The position numbers and the translations under genes were made by a program. A DNA stretch of 32,311 nt, taken from Chloroflexi bacterium UBA6622. Lineage in GTDB: Bacteria > Chloroflexota > UBA11872. The DNA lies in the NCBI GenBank assembly GCA_002433065.1, contig DJHK01000025.1:1-32311 (forward strand), written 5' to 3'. Below are positions 16,868-25,280 of the stretch, one piece after another (the stretch's first letter is position 1; every line of letters begins with the position of its first letter). The notes beneath the pieces were generated by a model. The model worked only from the letters and a program-made list of their open reading frames with translations. It did not search any database and was not told the origin of the DNA.

Positions 16868-17269
16868 ATGTTCACAGAGTCGTTATCTGAGCGGCGGCCA
16901 GCTAGGCCAAGACGGCCGTCGTTCGTTGGTCGCGAAATCGAAGCGGATGATGCCGGATCGCGTAGTGTGGCTAAGAGCCGTGCCTCCTCGACTCATCAAT
17001 CGCTTTTTTTACAGGTACCGCTAGATCAATCGTCAGGCATGGGTGATGTCCCATCGTCGAATCAGTTTGATTCCCTGCGTCAAGAAGGACTAGGTACAAC
17101 ACTTTCACCTGGGGTAACTCTTGTTCAGCGTCGAGATCTGGACGTTCATGGCGCTGGGTTTATGTCAGGGTCAGGGCGACGGGTGCTATGGACGGCTTTG
17201 ACAGTGAGCGGGGGGATTGGTGTTGGGGCGATTGGCGGTTTGATTGGCGGTTTATTTGTCTTTTTCTAG
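16868..17269 (+). CDS. Small tail-anchored membrane protein, function unknown
   Basis: 133 residues. The N-terminal ~105 residues are polar and low in complexity, with an Arg/Pro-rich start (ERRPARPRRP) and no signal peptide. A single C-terminal membrane segment (about 112-133) is glycine-zipper-like, with GGIGVGAIGGLIGGLFVFF ending the protein, so it should be tail-anchored with the N-terminus in the cytoplasm. The ATG at 16868 is preferred over 16844 because the latter lies in a hairpin loop. The stop overlaps the stop of the convergent Gfo/Idh gene by four bases. No family is recognised. Confidence 0.55.
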   Translation: MFTESLSERRPARPRRPSFVGREIEADDAGSRSVAKSRASSTHQSLFLQVPLDQSSGMGDVPSSNQFDSLRQEGLGTTLSPGVTLVQRRDLDVHGAGFMSGSGRRVLWTALTVSGGIGVGAIGGLIGGLFVFF

Positions 17270-18153
17270 AGCTCCTGTAACAAGGGAATCTCACTCATTG
17301 GCACTTGCCGACTTTCAGCAGCTGATCGGTTAGCAGCAGCGCTTACCCGAATCACGTCGACGATTTCGCTTGGTGTTGTGGGTGGTGGCTCCCCATTGAG
17401 CATGCGCCTAAAACGCTTGATCAAATTCACGTACATGTGCGGCACGCCATTTACAGTATCGCTGATACGGATTTCTGCATTGGTCCATCCGGACTCCCCA
17501 ACAACGACACATAGCATCCCCGTCCAAGCATCACGGATTTGGTTGGCGATTCCGATCTGGCCATTTGGCCAGCGGGCGGTGACGATGTCCGTCTGGGGGT
17601 CACGGATGGCTGTTACATTGATCGCCCCTGACCCGAAAACCATATGCATAATTTCTATTGCGTGGACGCCGTATAGGCGCCATGTTTGTGGGAGTGTGAA
17701 CACCACCGATCGTGGACGGCCGATCCTTGGTAAATCTGTTAGTAGAGTCATTATTGAGGGGTCATAGCGGACCGCTGATCCAGACATTATTGGTACTTGG
17801 GCAGCATGAGCAGCTTTAACCAACGTGATTGCTTCTGTGGGGTCGTCGCACATGGGCTTGTCAACAAAGAGCGGCAAGCCCTTTTTAATGGCTCGCATAG
17901 CTGGGGCGAAGTGATCGTTGCCCCATCTGTTCAAAACCATCACGGCGTCAACGTCTTCCATGGCAGCTTCTACGGAATCGGTAACTATTTCGATTCCAGT
18001 TTCGGTTGCTTTTGCTCTGGCTTGTTTCACGTCCACGCCCCAGAGTCGTGTGGCCCGCATCCCATTTCCTGCTATGTCGCGATTAAGGATCGCGGCATAA
18101 TTTTCTGTATGGGTACTATCGCAGCCGATAATTCCAACACGGATCATTGTCAT
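17266..18153 (-). CDS. Gfo/Idh/MocA family oxidoreductase (second)
   Basis: 295 residues, short for the family (usual length about 330-400). The Rossmann start reads MIRVGIIGCDSTHTEN, replacing GxGxxG with GCDSTH. The lysine motif FVDKPMCDD is near residue 95-103, and the C-terminal domain has RLYGVHAIEIMHMVFG, with a His in the usual catalytic position. It is probably an NAD(P)-dependent dehydrogenase on a sugar or cyclitol. It is diverged from the Gfo/Idh protein at 10936 and not a recent duplicate. The ATG start lies only six bases from the first possible recJ start on the other strand. Confidence 0.88.
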   Translation of the reverse strand: MTMIRVGIIGCDSTHTENYAAILNRDIAGNGMRATRLWGVDVKQARAKATETGIEIVTDSVEAAMEDVDAVMVLNRWGNDHFAPAMRAIKKGLPLFVDKPMCDDPTEAITLVKAAHAAQVPIMSGSAVRYDPSIMTLLTDLPRIGRPRSVVFTLPQTWRLYGVHAIEIMHMVFGSGAINVTAIRDPQTDIVTARWPNGQIGIANQIRDAWTGMLCVVVGESGWTNAEIRISDTVNGVPHMYVNLIKRFRRMLNGEPPPTTPSEIVDVIRVSAAANRSAAESRQVPMSEIPLLQEL

Positions 18154-18159
18154 TAGTCA

Positions 18160-19941
18160 GTGGCGCGAGTAAATGACCTTAGCACTAGTGTGCCGATGAC
18201 CCCCAGTGCCCGTGATGTGAGTGGCAAGCCTCAGGGTGTGCGGGGTTTTTCCGGGGCTTTGTGGCATGTGGCAACTCGTGCTCCGGCGGAGCTTTTTTCT
18301 GCTCTTGAAGAGCTCCCTCCCCTTGTTGTCCAAGTTCTTCACAATCGTGGTCATGCGGGGGTGGAATGCATCCGTGAATTTTTCAACGAGCCAGTACTTC
18401 CTCATGATCCATTTCTGATGCGCGATATGGATAAGGCGGTTTCTAGGATTTCCCAAGCGGTTCGTGACGGTGAACGGGTGTGTATCTACGGCGACTACGA
18501 TGTGGACGGTATCAGTGCTACAGCGATGCTTATCGAGACCGCAATCCTTCTGGGCATAGATGTTTGTTCTTACATCCCTGACCGGGTTGACGAGGGCTAT
18601 GGTCTAAACACTGAGGCTGTGGAGAAAATCGTGAAGGATGGAGTGACACTGATCATTACGGCGGACTGTGGAACCACAGCTGATGAAGAGGTTGCCCTTG
18701 CTGCTGACGCCGGGATCGACGTTATCGTGACCGACCATCATCACGCCGATGCGGTGCCTTCTCGAGCAACCGCGGTGCTTAATCCCAATTCACCTGACAG
18801 CGACTATCCGTTTACTGGACTCTCCGGAGTTGGAGTCGCATACAAGTTTGTTCAGGCTCTTGCTGAAGAGTATCCGGAGAAGCTTCCGTACCCGGAGACA
18901 TTCCTGGATCTTGTTGCGTTGGGAACGATTGCAGATGTTGTGCCGCTGCGAGATGAGAATAGAGGTTTTGTCATTGATGGCTTAGAAGTGTTACGCCAGG
19001 GACATCGTGCGGGACTTCGGGCGATTGGCGCGGTAGCTCAAAGGCCGATTGAAACAGTTACAAGCAGCGACATTGGGTTTGGGATTGCGCCGCGACTAAA
19101 TGCGGCCGGTCGTATAGCCCATGCGCAACTTGCATTAGATCTGCTACGTGAGGAAAGCGCTTCACAGGCGGAACAGCAAGCAAATGAGCTTGATGCGTTG
19201 AACACGGAGCGTCGGCAACTAACTGAAGATGCGGTTTCTGTTGCACGTCAAGAGGTTGGAGACGACCCTGTGGTGGTGTCTGTCTCAGAAAAGTTTGCGC
19301 CCGGGGTGGTTGGCCTGGCTGCTTCGAGACTTAGTGAGGAGTTTGGAGTGCCAGCTTTTGTTGGCACCCTGATTGACGGTGTTGTGAGGGGATCAGCCCG
19401 TAGTCCTGAAGGCTTTCATCTTGCTCAGTTTCTAGGACGCCATGCGGAACTGTTTGAGACGTGGGGTGGGCATGCCCGGGCAGCTGGGTTCACCCTGCAA
19501 CCAGTCAACTTGCCCAAGCTGCGTGCCGCACTAGTTGAAGAGAGCCGTGCATTGGAAGGCGACGTATTTCTTGGGCCGCAACTGCATGCCGATGGTCGGG
19601 TTTTTCCGGGCACGATTTCCTTTGAAACCTTTCAGTACTTGGATCAGCTGGCTCCTTGGGGAGAGGGTCATGACCAACCTCGCTTAGTGGTTGAGAACGT
19701 TTGTGTTCAGACAGCCCGCCTGGTTGGTGCGAATCATCTGTTGCTTACTTTTCGCGAGGTCGCGGCGGATATTCGTGCGATCTGGTTTCAGAGCGGTCAG
19801 CATCAAGCAGATATGAATCCTGGCGTACGTGTGGATGTGGCATTCCGACTGGACCTAAACGTGTATCGCGGGGAAACTCGGTTACAGATGGTGGTTGATG
19901 ACGTTCGTCCGAGTGCAGGTGAGCGATCTCTTAAGGAGTAA
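18160..19941 (+). CDS. recJ: Single-stranded-DNA-specific 5'-3' exonuclease RecJ
   Basis: 593 residues from the GTG at 18160; an ATG at 18196 (581 residues) is a reasonable alternative because nothing conserved lies before it. DHH phosphoesterase motifs: I, GDYDVDG with Asp112, Asp114 and Asp116; II, ADCG with Asp169; III, TDHHH from Asp192; IV, LGTIADVVPL. The DHHA1 domain follows, with RSPEGFHLAQ and WGGHARAAGF, then the C-terminal OB-fold. All metal-binding residues are present. RecJ resects single-stranded DNA in recombination and repair. It is followed by the rel gene with a two-base gap, so both are likely on one transcript. Confidence 0.95.
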   Translation: MARVNDLSTSVPMTPSARDVSGKPQGVRGFSGALWHVATRAPAELFSALEELPPLVVQVLHNRGHAGVECIREFFNEPVLPHDPFLMRDMDKAVSRISQAVRDGERVCIYGDYDVDGISATAMLIETAILLGIDVCSYIPDRVDEGYGLNTEAVEKIVKDGVTLIITADCGTTADEEVALAADAGIDVIVTDHHHADAVPSRATAVLNPNSPDSDYPFTGLSGVGVAYKFVQALAEEYPEKLPYPETFLDLVALGTIADVVPLRDENRGFVIDGLEVLRQGHRAGLRAIGAVAQRPIETVTSSDIGFGIAPRLNAAGRIAHAQLALDLLREESASQAEQQANELDALNTERRQLTEDAVSVARQEVGDDPVVVSVSEKFAPGVVGLAASRLSEEFGVPAFVGTLIDGVVRGSARSPEGFHLAQFLGRHAELFETWGGHARAAGFTLQPVNLPKLRAALVEESRALEGDVFLGPQLHADGRVFPGTISFETFQYLDQLAPWGEGHDQPRLVVENVCVQTARLVGANHLLLTFREVAADIRAIWFQSGQHQADMNPGVRVDVAFRLDLNVYRGETRLQMVVDDVRPSAGERSLKE

Positions 19942-19943
19942 TA

Positions 19944-22349
19944 GTGCCGTCATCGGTAACGGCTACGCTAGCGCCAATGGCTGGTCATATCCGAAAAGAT
20001 GTTTCGCTAAATGATTTGCTAAAGGTTACTCGTGGCTATGTGCCATCGGGGGACTGGCCGGCTGCGGAAAAGCTTATCGGTGAAGCCATGGAGTTTGCGG
20101 TCCAGGCCCATCACAATCAGCGTCGTCAAACTGGTGAGGCGTTTGTCCAACATCCCATAGCGGTAGCGTTTCTACTAGCCGACCTGCATCTTGATGCAGA
20201 GACGATTGCGGCGGCGCTGCTTCACGACTGTGTCGAGGATACGTCGGCCAAGCTCGAAACAATTAGAGATCGTTTTGGTTCAACTGTCGCCGATCTGGTT
20301 GATGGGGTTACAAAACTTTCTGATATCTCTGTGGTCAGCCTAGATGACGAGCAGGCGCAGAATTTGCGCAAGGTTTTTCTTGCGATGGCTCGTGATATTC
20401 GGGTTGTTCTTATAAAGCTTGCCGATCGATTGCATAACGTCCAGAGTGCCGAGGTCTACGAAGAAAAAAAGCGCTCTGAGTACGCAATCGATACGTTGGA
20501 AATTTTTGCGCCATTAGCGGGACGTCTTGGAATAGAGGAATGGAGATGGCGGTTGGAGGATCATGCATTCCGGGTGCTTAAGCCAGTGCGCTATCAAGAA
20601 ATTGCTCGGTGGCTTGTAGATGAAAGACAGGCTCGTGAAGAGCTCGTTACTCGCTTGACAAACGAGCTCCGAATCGAGTTGGACAACGCTGGAATTTCTG
20701 CGCTCATCCAGAGCCGCGTTAAACACCTCTACAGTATTGAGCAGAAGACACAGCGAAAGAATGTCAGGTTAGAAGAGCTGTATGACATTGTGGCGGTTAG
20801 GGTAATTGTTGATGACCTGTCGGAGTGTTACGCGGCGCTTGGTGTTGTGCACGGTGCTTGGCGGCATATCCCGTCAGAATTTGATGATTACATATCGTCG
20901 CCTAAAGAAAATGGTTACAGTTCCATTCACACCGCTGTGCTCGGACCTGATGCCCGACCTCTTGAGATTCAGATTCGGACACACGAGATGCATGCGGCTT
21001 CTGAGTATGGGGTCGCTGCTCATTGGCGCTACAAGTCTGACGAAGCGGATGTTATTGATACGGCTTCGGAAAAGCTTGCGTGGGTTCGTCAAATTCTTTC
21101 GTGGCAGGCGGAAGATGAGCCTGCTGGTTCGTTTGTGGATGCGATCAAGACCGATTTTTTCAGCGACATGGTGTTCGCGTTCTCACCGCATGGGAAAGTG
21201 ATGGATTTTCCTGCTGGTAGTACTCCTCTGGACTTTGCTTACCGGATTCACTCAGATGTTGGGCACACCTGTATTGGGGCTAAAGTTAACGGAAGACTTG
21301 TACAGCTTGACTATGAGCTGGTGAACGGTGATGTTGTGCAAATCCTAACGAGCAGTAATAGTCCAGGGCCGAGTCGAAGCTGGATTTCGATCGTTCATAC
21401 TGCGCACGCCCGCGACAAGATCAGGCAATGGTTCAAGCGGCGGGAGCGGGCTGAGAACGTTGAATCAGGAAGGGACTTGTTGGAGCGAGAGCTTCGGCGA
21501 TTAGGTCACGGACTGATAACACAAGTTCCTGACCACGATCTGGAAACCATTGCTGCTGATCTTGGTTACAGCACTGTCGAGGGTCTTTTTGCCGGGGTTG
21601 GTTATGGATCGACAACTGTGTCTCGGGTCATAAACCGCTTGCAGTTGACGTCTGAAATGCCGGAGCCCGAAAGCGACTCTCTACGAACTGATGCTGCGAG
21701 CGTGGGCGATGTTCGGCCTATGGTCAGAGTCTTAGGGGTGGGGAACTTACTTACACGAGTAGCATCCTGCTGCAATCCGCTGCCAGGGGATCAGATTGTG
21801 GGATATATAACGCGAGGGCATGGGGTAAGCGTTCACCAAAGCAAATGTCACAATGTTCATGGTGTAGCTGAGCCCGAGCGTTTGGTCAAAGTCGAGTGGT
21901 CAGCTGCTCTTGTTGGGTCAGATCATGAGGCTTCCGTCCGACTTGCTAATTGCTGTTCTCCACGCCCCGGAAACCAGATTGTCGGTGTGCTGGCAGACGA
22001 TATTGTGGAGGCTCACAGGGCACGTTGCCGATTAATCCCCAGTGATCATGGGGATCGTGTCGAAGTGTGGTGGATTGATCAGGCGGATCAAAGCTTGCCG
22101 GTGCAAATTCGAATTGTGGCTGATGATCGAGAGGGTCTTACACACGATGTCAGTGGAGTGATACGTGAAGAAGGTTTGAACATAAGTTCTGCCCACATCA
22201 CCACTGATCGAAGAGGGCAAGCGACTTTACGTGTGACCGTTGGACTTTCGGATGTCGCGAAGCTTGCTCGCTTGGTCAGACGAATAGAGGCAGTGCCGGG
22301 TGTTTTTTCAGTGGCTCGTGATAGAGCTCGTCGTCGTGTGAGCGAGTGA
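19944..22349 (+). CDS. rel: RelA/SpoT-family (p)ppGpp synthetase/hydrolase with duplicated zinc-finger domain
   Basis: 801 residues, longer than the usual ~730-750. The HD hydrolase domain has its key residues: Arg60/61, His70, His94-Asp95, Glu98-Asp99, and ADRLHN. The synthetase domain contains EFDD (312-315) followed by PKENGYSSIHT and EIQIRT. EFDD is the ExDD form typical of synthetase-only RelA, whereas bifunctional Rel/SpoT normally has RxKD. TGS follows (VFAFSPHGKVMDFPAG...FAYRIHSDVGH). Then come two CC/RIS zinc-finger-like modules: Cys609-Cys610 with His631 and Cys635, and Cys670-Cys671 with His691 and Cys695. A C-terminal ACT domain ends the protein (IVADDREGLTHDVSGVI). It makes and probably degrades the stringent-response alarmone. 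GTG start, two bases after recJ. Confidence 0.95.
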   Translation: MPSSVTATLAPMAGHIRKDVSLNDLLKVTRGYVPSGDWPAAEKLIGEAMEFAVQAHHNQRRQTGEAFVQHPIAVAFLLADLHLDAETIAAALLHDCVEDTSAKLETIRDRFGSTVADLVDGVTKLSDISVVSLDDEQAQNLRKVFLAMARDIRVVLIKLADRLHNVQSAEVYEEKKRSEYAIDTLEIFAPLAGRLGIEEWRWRLEDHAFRVLKPVRYQEIARWLVDERQAREELVTRLTNELRIELDNAGISALIQSRVKHLYSIEQKTQRKNVRLEELYDIVAVRVIVDDLSECYAALGVVHGAWRHIPSEFDDYISSPKENGYSSIHTAVLGPDARPLEIQIRTHEMHAASEYGVAAHWRYKSDEADVIDTASEKLAWVRQILSWQAEDEPAGSFVDAIKTDFFSDMVFAFSPHGKVMDFPAGSTPLDFAYRIHSDVGHTCIGAKVNGRLVQLDYELVNGDVVQILTSSNSPGPSRSWISIVHTAHARDKIRQWFKRRERAENVESGRDLLERELRRLGHGLITQVPDHDLETIAADLGYSTVEGLFAGVGYGSTTVSRVINRLQLTSEMPEPESDSLRTDAASVGDVRPMVRVLGVGNLLTRVASCCNPLPGDQIVGYITRGHGVSVHQSKCHNVHGVAEPERLVKVEWSAALVGSDHEASVRLANCCSPRPGNQIVGVLADDIVEAHRARCRLIPSDHGDRVEVWWIDQADQSLPVQIRIVADDREGLTHDVSGVIREEGLNISSAHITTDRRGQATLRVTVGLSDVAKLARLVRRIEAVPGVFSVARDRARRRVSE

Positions 22350-22422
22350 ATGTACTGAGCGTGTAAGTTCTTGGGTGTAAACGATCCAGGTTGCTCGAAG
22401 ATGGAATGCGAGGACAACTCAA

Positions 22423-23034
22423 GTGGTGACGCTGCTGATCATTCTTATGGCGTACCTAATCGGTTCTATTCCTATCGCGTACTTGGCAGGTCGTCTTGCT
22501 GGTCATAACCTCTTAAATGAAGGCTCGGGGGGTGTTAGTGGCTCCGCGGCTATCGAGAGATTGGGACTTGTGCGGGGCTCGTGTGCTGGGTTCTGTGATG
22601 CCCTTAAACCGGTAGCAGTTGTTGTGATCACGCAGCGTGTTTCGGTTTACGATGTGTCAGCCATCGCGTCGGTGGCGGCGGTTGTTGGGCACATTTGGCC
22701 TATAACCTTGCGTTTTCGCGGTGGTCGAGGTGTTGGTCCTGCTGGAGGTGCATTGGCCGCGCTTGGAGCTTGGCCAATCGTGATTGCTTTAGTGGGTCTA
22801 TTGCTGGGCCGAGTGATCTTCAAGGATTCCGCACCTGGGGTGATCGTGGGATTTGTTGGGACGGCTGTTCTTGTCAACCTAACAGGCCAGTCTTCAACCC
22901 TTATCTTTACGTCTTGGCTTCTCCTTGTTGTACTTGGCACGGGCCGTTTAATAGGTTACCGAAAGTCATCTGTGATAACTGGGAGGTCAATTGGGCGAGT
23001 GATCTTGCGGAGGTTGTTATTTGACCGAGATTAA
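22423..23034 (+). CDS. PlsY-like glycerol-3-phosphate acyltransferase homologue with altered active site
   Basis: 203 residues with several membrane helices in the PlsY arrangement. Landmarks are GSIPIAYLAGRLAG near the N-terminus, VGHIWPITLRFRGGRGV in the middle and a C-terminal basic tail. Three catalytic blocks deviate. The GSGNxGxTNxxR motif reads GSGGVSGSAAIER (both Asn and the Arg lost). The DxxKG block reads DALKPV. The final motif reads GRLIGYRK. The middle block retains GG with Arg instead of Lys. True PlsY transfers acyl from acyl-phosphate to glycerol-3-phosphate; activity here is doubtful or the substrate differs. Start GTG at 22423 or 22426, with GAGGA about ten bases upstream. 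It overlaps the DegV gene by 14 bases. Confidence 0.75.
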   Translation: MVTLLIILMAYLIGSIPIAYLAGRLAGHNLLNEGSGGVSGSAAIERLGLVRGSCAGFCDALKPVAVVVITQRVSVYDVSAIASVAAVVGHIWPITLRFRGGRGVGPAGGALAALGAWPIVIALVGLLLGRVIFKDSAPGVIVGFVGTAVLVNLTGQSSTLIFTSWLLLVVLGTGRLIGYRKSSVITGRSIGRVILRRLLFDRD

Positions 23035-23902
23035 GGGAGGTTTTCGGCAAAAGGTCGCTCTCGTTACGGATTCCAGCGCGTGTTTGCCGGAAGACCAGAT
23101 CTCGCGGCATAAAATAACTGTGGTTCCAACGGTGTTGGTGTGGAATGGCCAGGAGTTACGAGATGGTTTGGACATTTCAAATGAGGAATTCTGGCGTAGG
23201 TTGGCATGGGATCCAGTGCTTCCTTCCACCAGCACGATGTCACCACAGGACTACGTATCTGCATTTATTACAGCCAGACAAATAGGTGATTCTGTACTTT
23301 GTGTCGTGATTCCCAAGCGCATGTCGAGCATGGCGCATGCAGCGCGATCGGCTATCCGTTTATACAAGCATGACCGTGACGCCACCGTTGTTGAGACTGG
23401 GGCTGCCGCCATGGCTCATGGATTCCCCGTGCTGCTGGGGGCTCGGGCTGCATCTGCTGGTGCTGACGCCAGTCATGTTGAGGCCGTGGTTCGTCGTGCA
23501 GCTGACGCTAGTGCGATAGTGGCGGTTGTCGATTCGTTTAAATACTTGGCGAGAAGTGGAAGAATTCCACGTTCTGTCGCCCGTATGGCTAATTTGTTGC
23601 CAGGGTCAGTTGTTTTCAGTATGAGGCGCGGCCAAATTAGAGCCCGGCCTTCTTTTGGATCGAGAGCTCGTGCAATTCAAGGGATGGTTACCTATGTTCG
23701 ACGAATGGCAACAAAATCCAACTATCTCGGTATAGCTGTTCACCACGCAGCTAATGTGTCGGAAGGGCATGAATTGGCTGAGTTGGTTCGAGCCGAGCTC
23801 AGACCAGACGATCTTTATGTCACCGGATTTACGCCGGTGATGGGTGCTCACGTTGGTCCTCGGATACTCGGTTTGTCGTACTGCAATCGTCCTGACGTCT
23901 AA
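23021..23902 (+). CDS. DegV family fatty-acid-binding protein (FakB-like)
   Basis: 293 residues. Landmarks: VALVTDSSACLP near the N-terminus (family: i.TDSs.dL); LPSTSTMSPQDYVSAF (family: p.TSqps...f), whose Ser/Thr would contact the fatty-acid carboxylate; SFKYLARSGRI (family: L.kLkkgGRi); and the C-terminal GAHVGPRILGLSYC (family: tHvGPgalg). DegV proteins bind fatty acids and present them to the kinase FakA, giving acyl-phosphate for PlsX/PlsY. No FakA gene is seen in the window. The TTG start has GGAGG seven bases upstream and overlaps the end of the PlsY-like gene by 14 bases, indicating coupling. Confidence 0.9.
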   Translation: MTEIKGGFRQKVALVTDSSACLPEDQISRHKITVVPTVLVWNGQELRDGLDISNEEFWRRLAWDPVLPSTSTMSPQDYVSAFITARQIGDSVLCVVIPKRMSSMAHAARSAIRLYKHDRDATVVETGAAAMAHGFPVLLGARAASAGADASHVEAVVRRAADASAIVAVVDSFKYLARSGRIPRSVARMANLLPGSVVFSMRRGQIRARPSFGSRARAIQGMVTYVRRMATKSNYLGIAVHHAANVSEGHELAELVRAELRPDDLYVTGFTPVMGAHVGPRILGLSYCNRPDV

Positions 23903-23963
23903 ATGCCAACTAAACTGCTTGTCCTATCTTTCCAAATTACGATGCTCGGTGCTTGACCAGTCG

Positions 23964-25280
23964 ATGCGTTCGACAATTCTAGAGATCGGTCGGGCTGCCA
24001 TTATGGCGGTTGAACCGGGAGCAGCTATTCGGTCGGTAGTTAGGAAGACAGAGGATGGCTTCCAAGTTGGTAGTCAGCATTATCGAGATCGAGACTTTAA
24101 TGAGATTCTAATTCTTGGTGCTGGGAAGGCGAGCCCCAAAATGGCAGCCGAACTTGAATTGATGTTTGGGGACCGTGTTCGTGGGGGACTTGTTGTTACG
24201 AAGGACGGGTATTCAACAGCGACCAGGTGTGTGGAAATTGTTCAGGCTGGTCATCCAGTTCCGGATGACCGTGGTCAACGTGCCGCTTGTCGGCTTGTGG
24301 AATTCGCGCGGGGTGCCGGCGAAAACGATCTTCTATTTTGTTTGATATCTGGTGGGGGATCTGCGCTTACGCCTGCACCACCAGTCGGGATCTCGCTCTC
24401 GGAACTGCAGTTTCTAACTGACCAGTTACTGCGTTCTGGGGCGACGATTGATCAGATGAACACTGTTAGAAAACATCTCTCCGTTTTCCATGGCGGGCTG
24501 CTTGCCAAAGCTGCTCATCCGACACGGGTTGTATCGTTATTGGTCAGCGATGTGGTGGGTAACCCGGTTGACGTGATTGCTTCAGGCCCTACAGTTCCTG
24601 ACCCCACCACTTTTTCCAATGCGTTGGCTGTCCTTGACGAATTCGACCTACGGTCGTCTGCTCCGACTTCGATTTGTGAACGCCTTGAGGCTGGTGTGCG
24701 TGGTGCAGTTTCGGAGACGCCTATGCAGGATGATCCGATTTTTAAATTGGTGTCGAACCTCATGATTGCGGACAACGCACGCGCGGGGCAGGCAGCGGCC
24801 GAAGCTGCTATTGCTGCCGGATTTAATTCGCAGTTGATTACGTCTAGAGTGCAGGGTGAAGCACGGGAGGTGGCCAACGTGATAGCTGGTGCTGCAATTG
24901 ACATCGCTCGCAACAATCGGCCAGTAAAATCTCCCGGTTGTGCGATTTTTGGTGGCGAAACGACTGTGACTGTTCGAGGAGATGGGCGGGGTGGTCGAAG
25001 TCAAGAGCTCGCACTAGCGGCTGCCAAGATTCTTGCTGGAGAATCTAACGTGGCTGTTTTTTCTATGGCTACCGATGGGACGGATGGGCCTACTGATGCT
25101 TGCGGTGGCTTAGTCGACGGTTCGACGCTCACGCGTGCGATCGCTAATGGTGGTGGTGACATCGTTCGTGCTTTGGCGAATAACGATGCATACAACTTCC
25201 TAAAATCTTCAGGAGATCTAGTAAAAACTGGTCCCACCGGTACCAACGTAAATGATCTTTACATGGCATTTGGTTGGTAA
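23964..25280 (+). CDS. Glycerate 2-kinase (MOFRL / DUF4147 family)
   Basis: 438 residues. Motifs: ILGAGKASPKMA at about 50-61; ISGGGSALTPAPP at about 127-139; DVVGNPVDVIASGPTVPDP; FGGETTVTVRGDGRGGRSQE in the C-terminal MOFRL domain; and ATDGTDGPTDACGG. Members phosphorylate glycerate to 2-phosphoglycerate; older annotations call them hydroxypyruvate reductase. The ATG at 23964 is chosen; the frame is open from 23844 inside degV, and a GTG at 23949 is also possible. The upstream gap to degV is 61 bases. The stop codon overlaps the next ATG as TAATG, so it is coupled to the LysM gene. Confidence 0.9.
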   Translation: MRSTILEIGRAAIMAVEPGAAIRSVVRKTEDGFQVGSQHYRDRDFNEILILGAGKASPKMAAELELMFGDRVRGGLVVTKDGYSTATRCVEIVQAGHPVPDDRGQRAACRLVEFARGAGENDLLFCLISGGGSALTPAPPVGISLSELQFLTDQLLRSGATIDQMNTVRKHLSVFHGGLLAKAAHPTRVVSLLVSDVVGNPVDVIASGPTVPDPTTFSNALAVLDEFDLRSSAPTSICERLEAGVRGAVSETPMQDDPIFKLVSNLMIADNARAGQAAAEAAIAAGFNSQLITSRVQGEAREVANVIAGAAIDIARNNRPVKSPGCAIFGGETTVTVRGDGRGGRSQELALAAAKILAGESNVAVFSMATDGTDGPTDACGGLVDGSTLTRAIANGGGDIVRALANNDAYNFLKSSGDLVKTGPTGTNVNDLYMAFGW

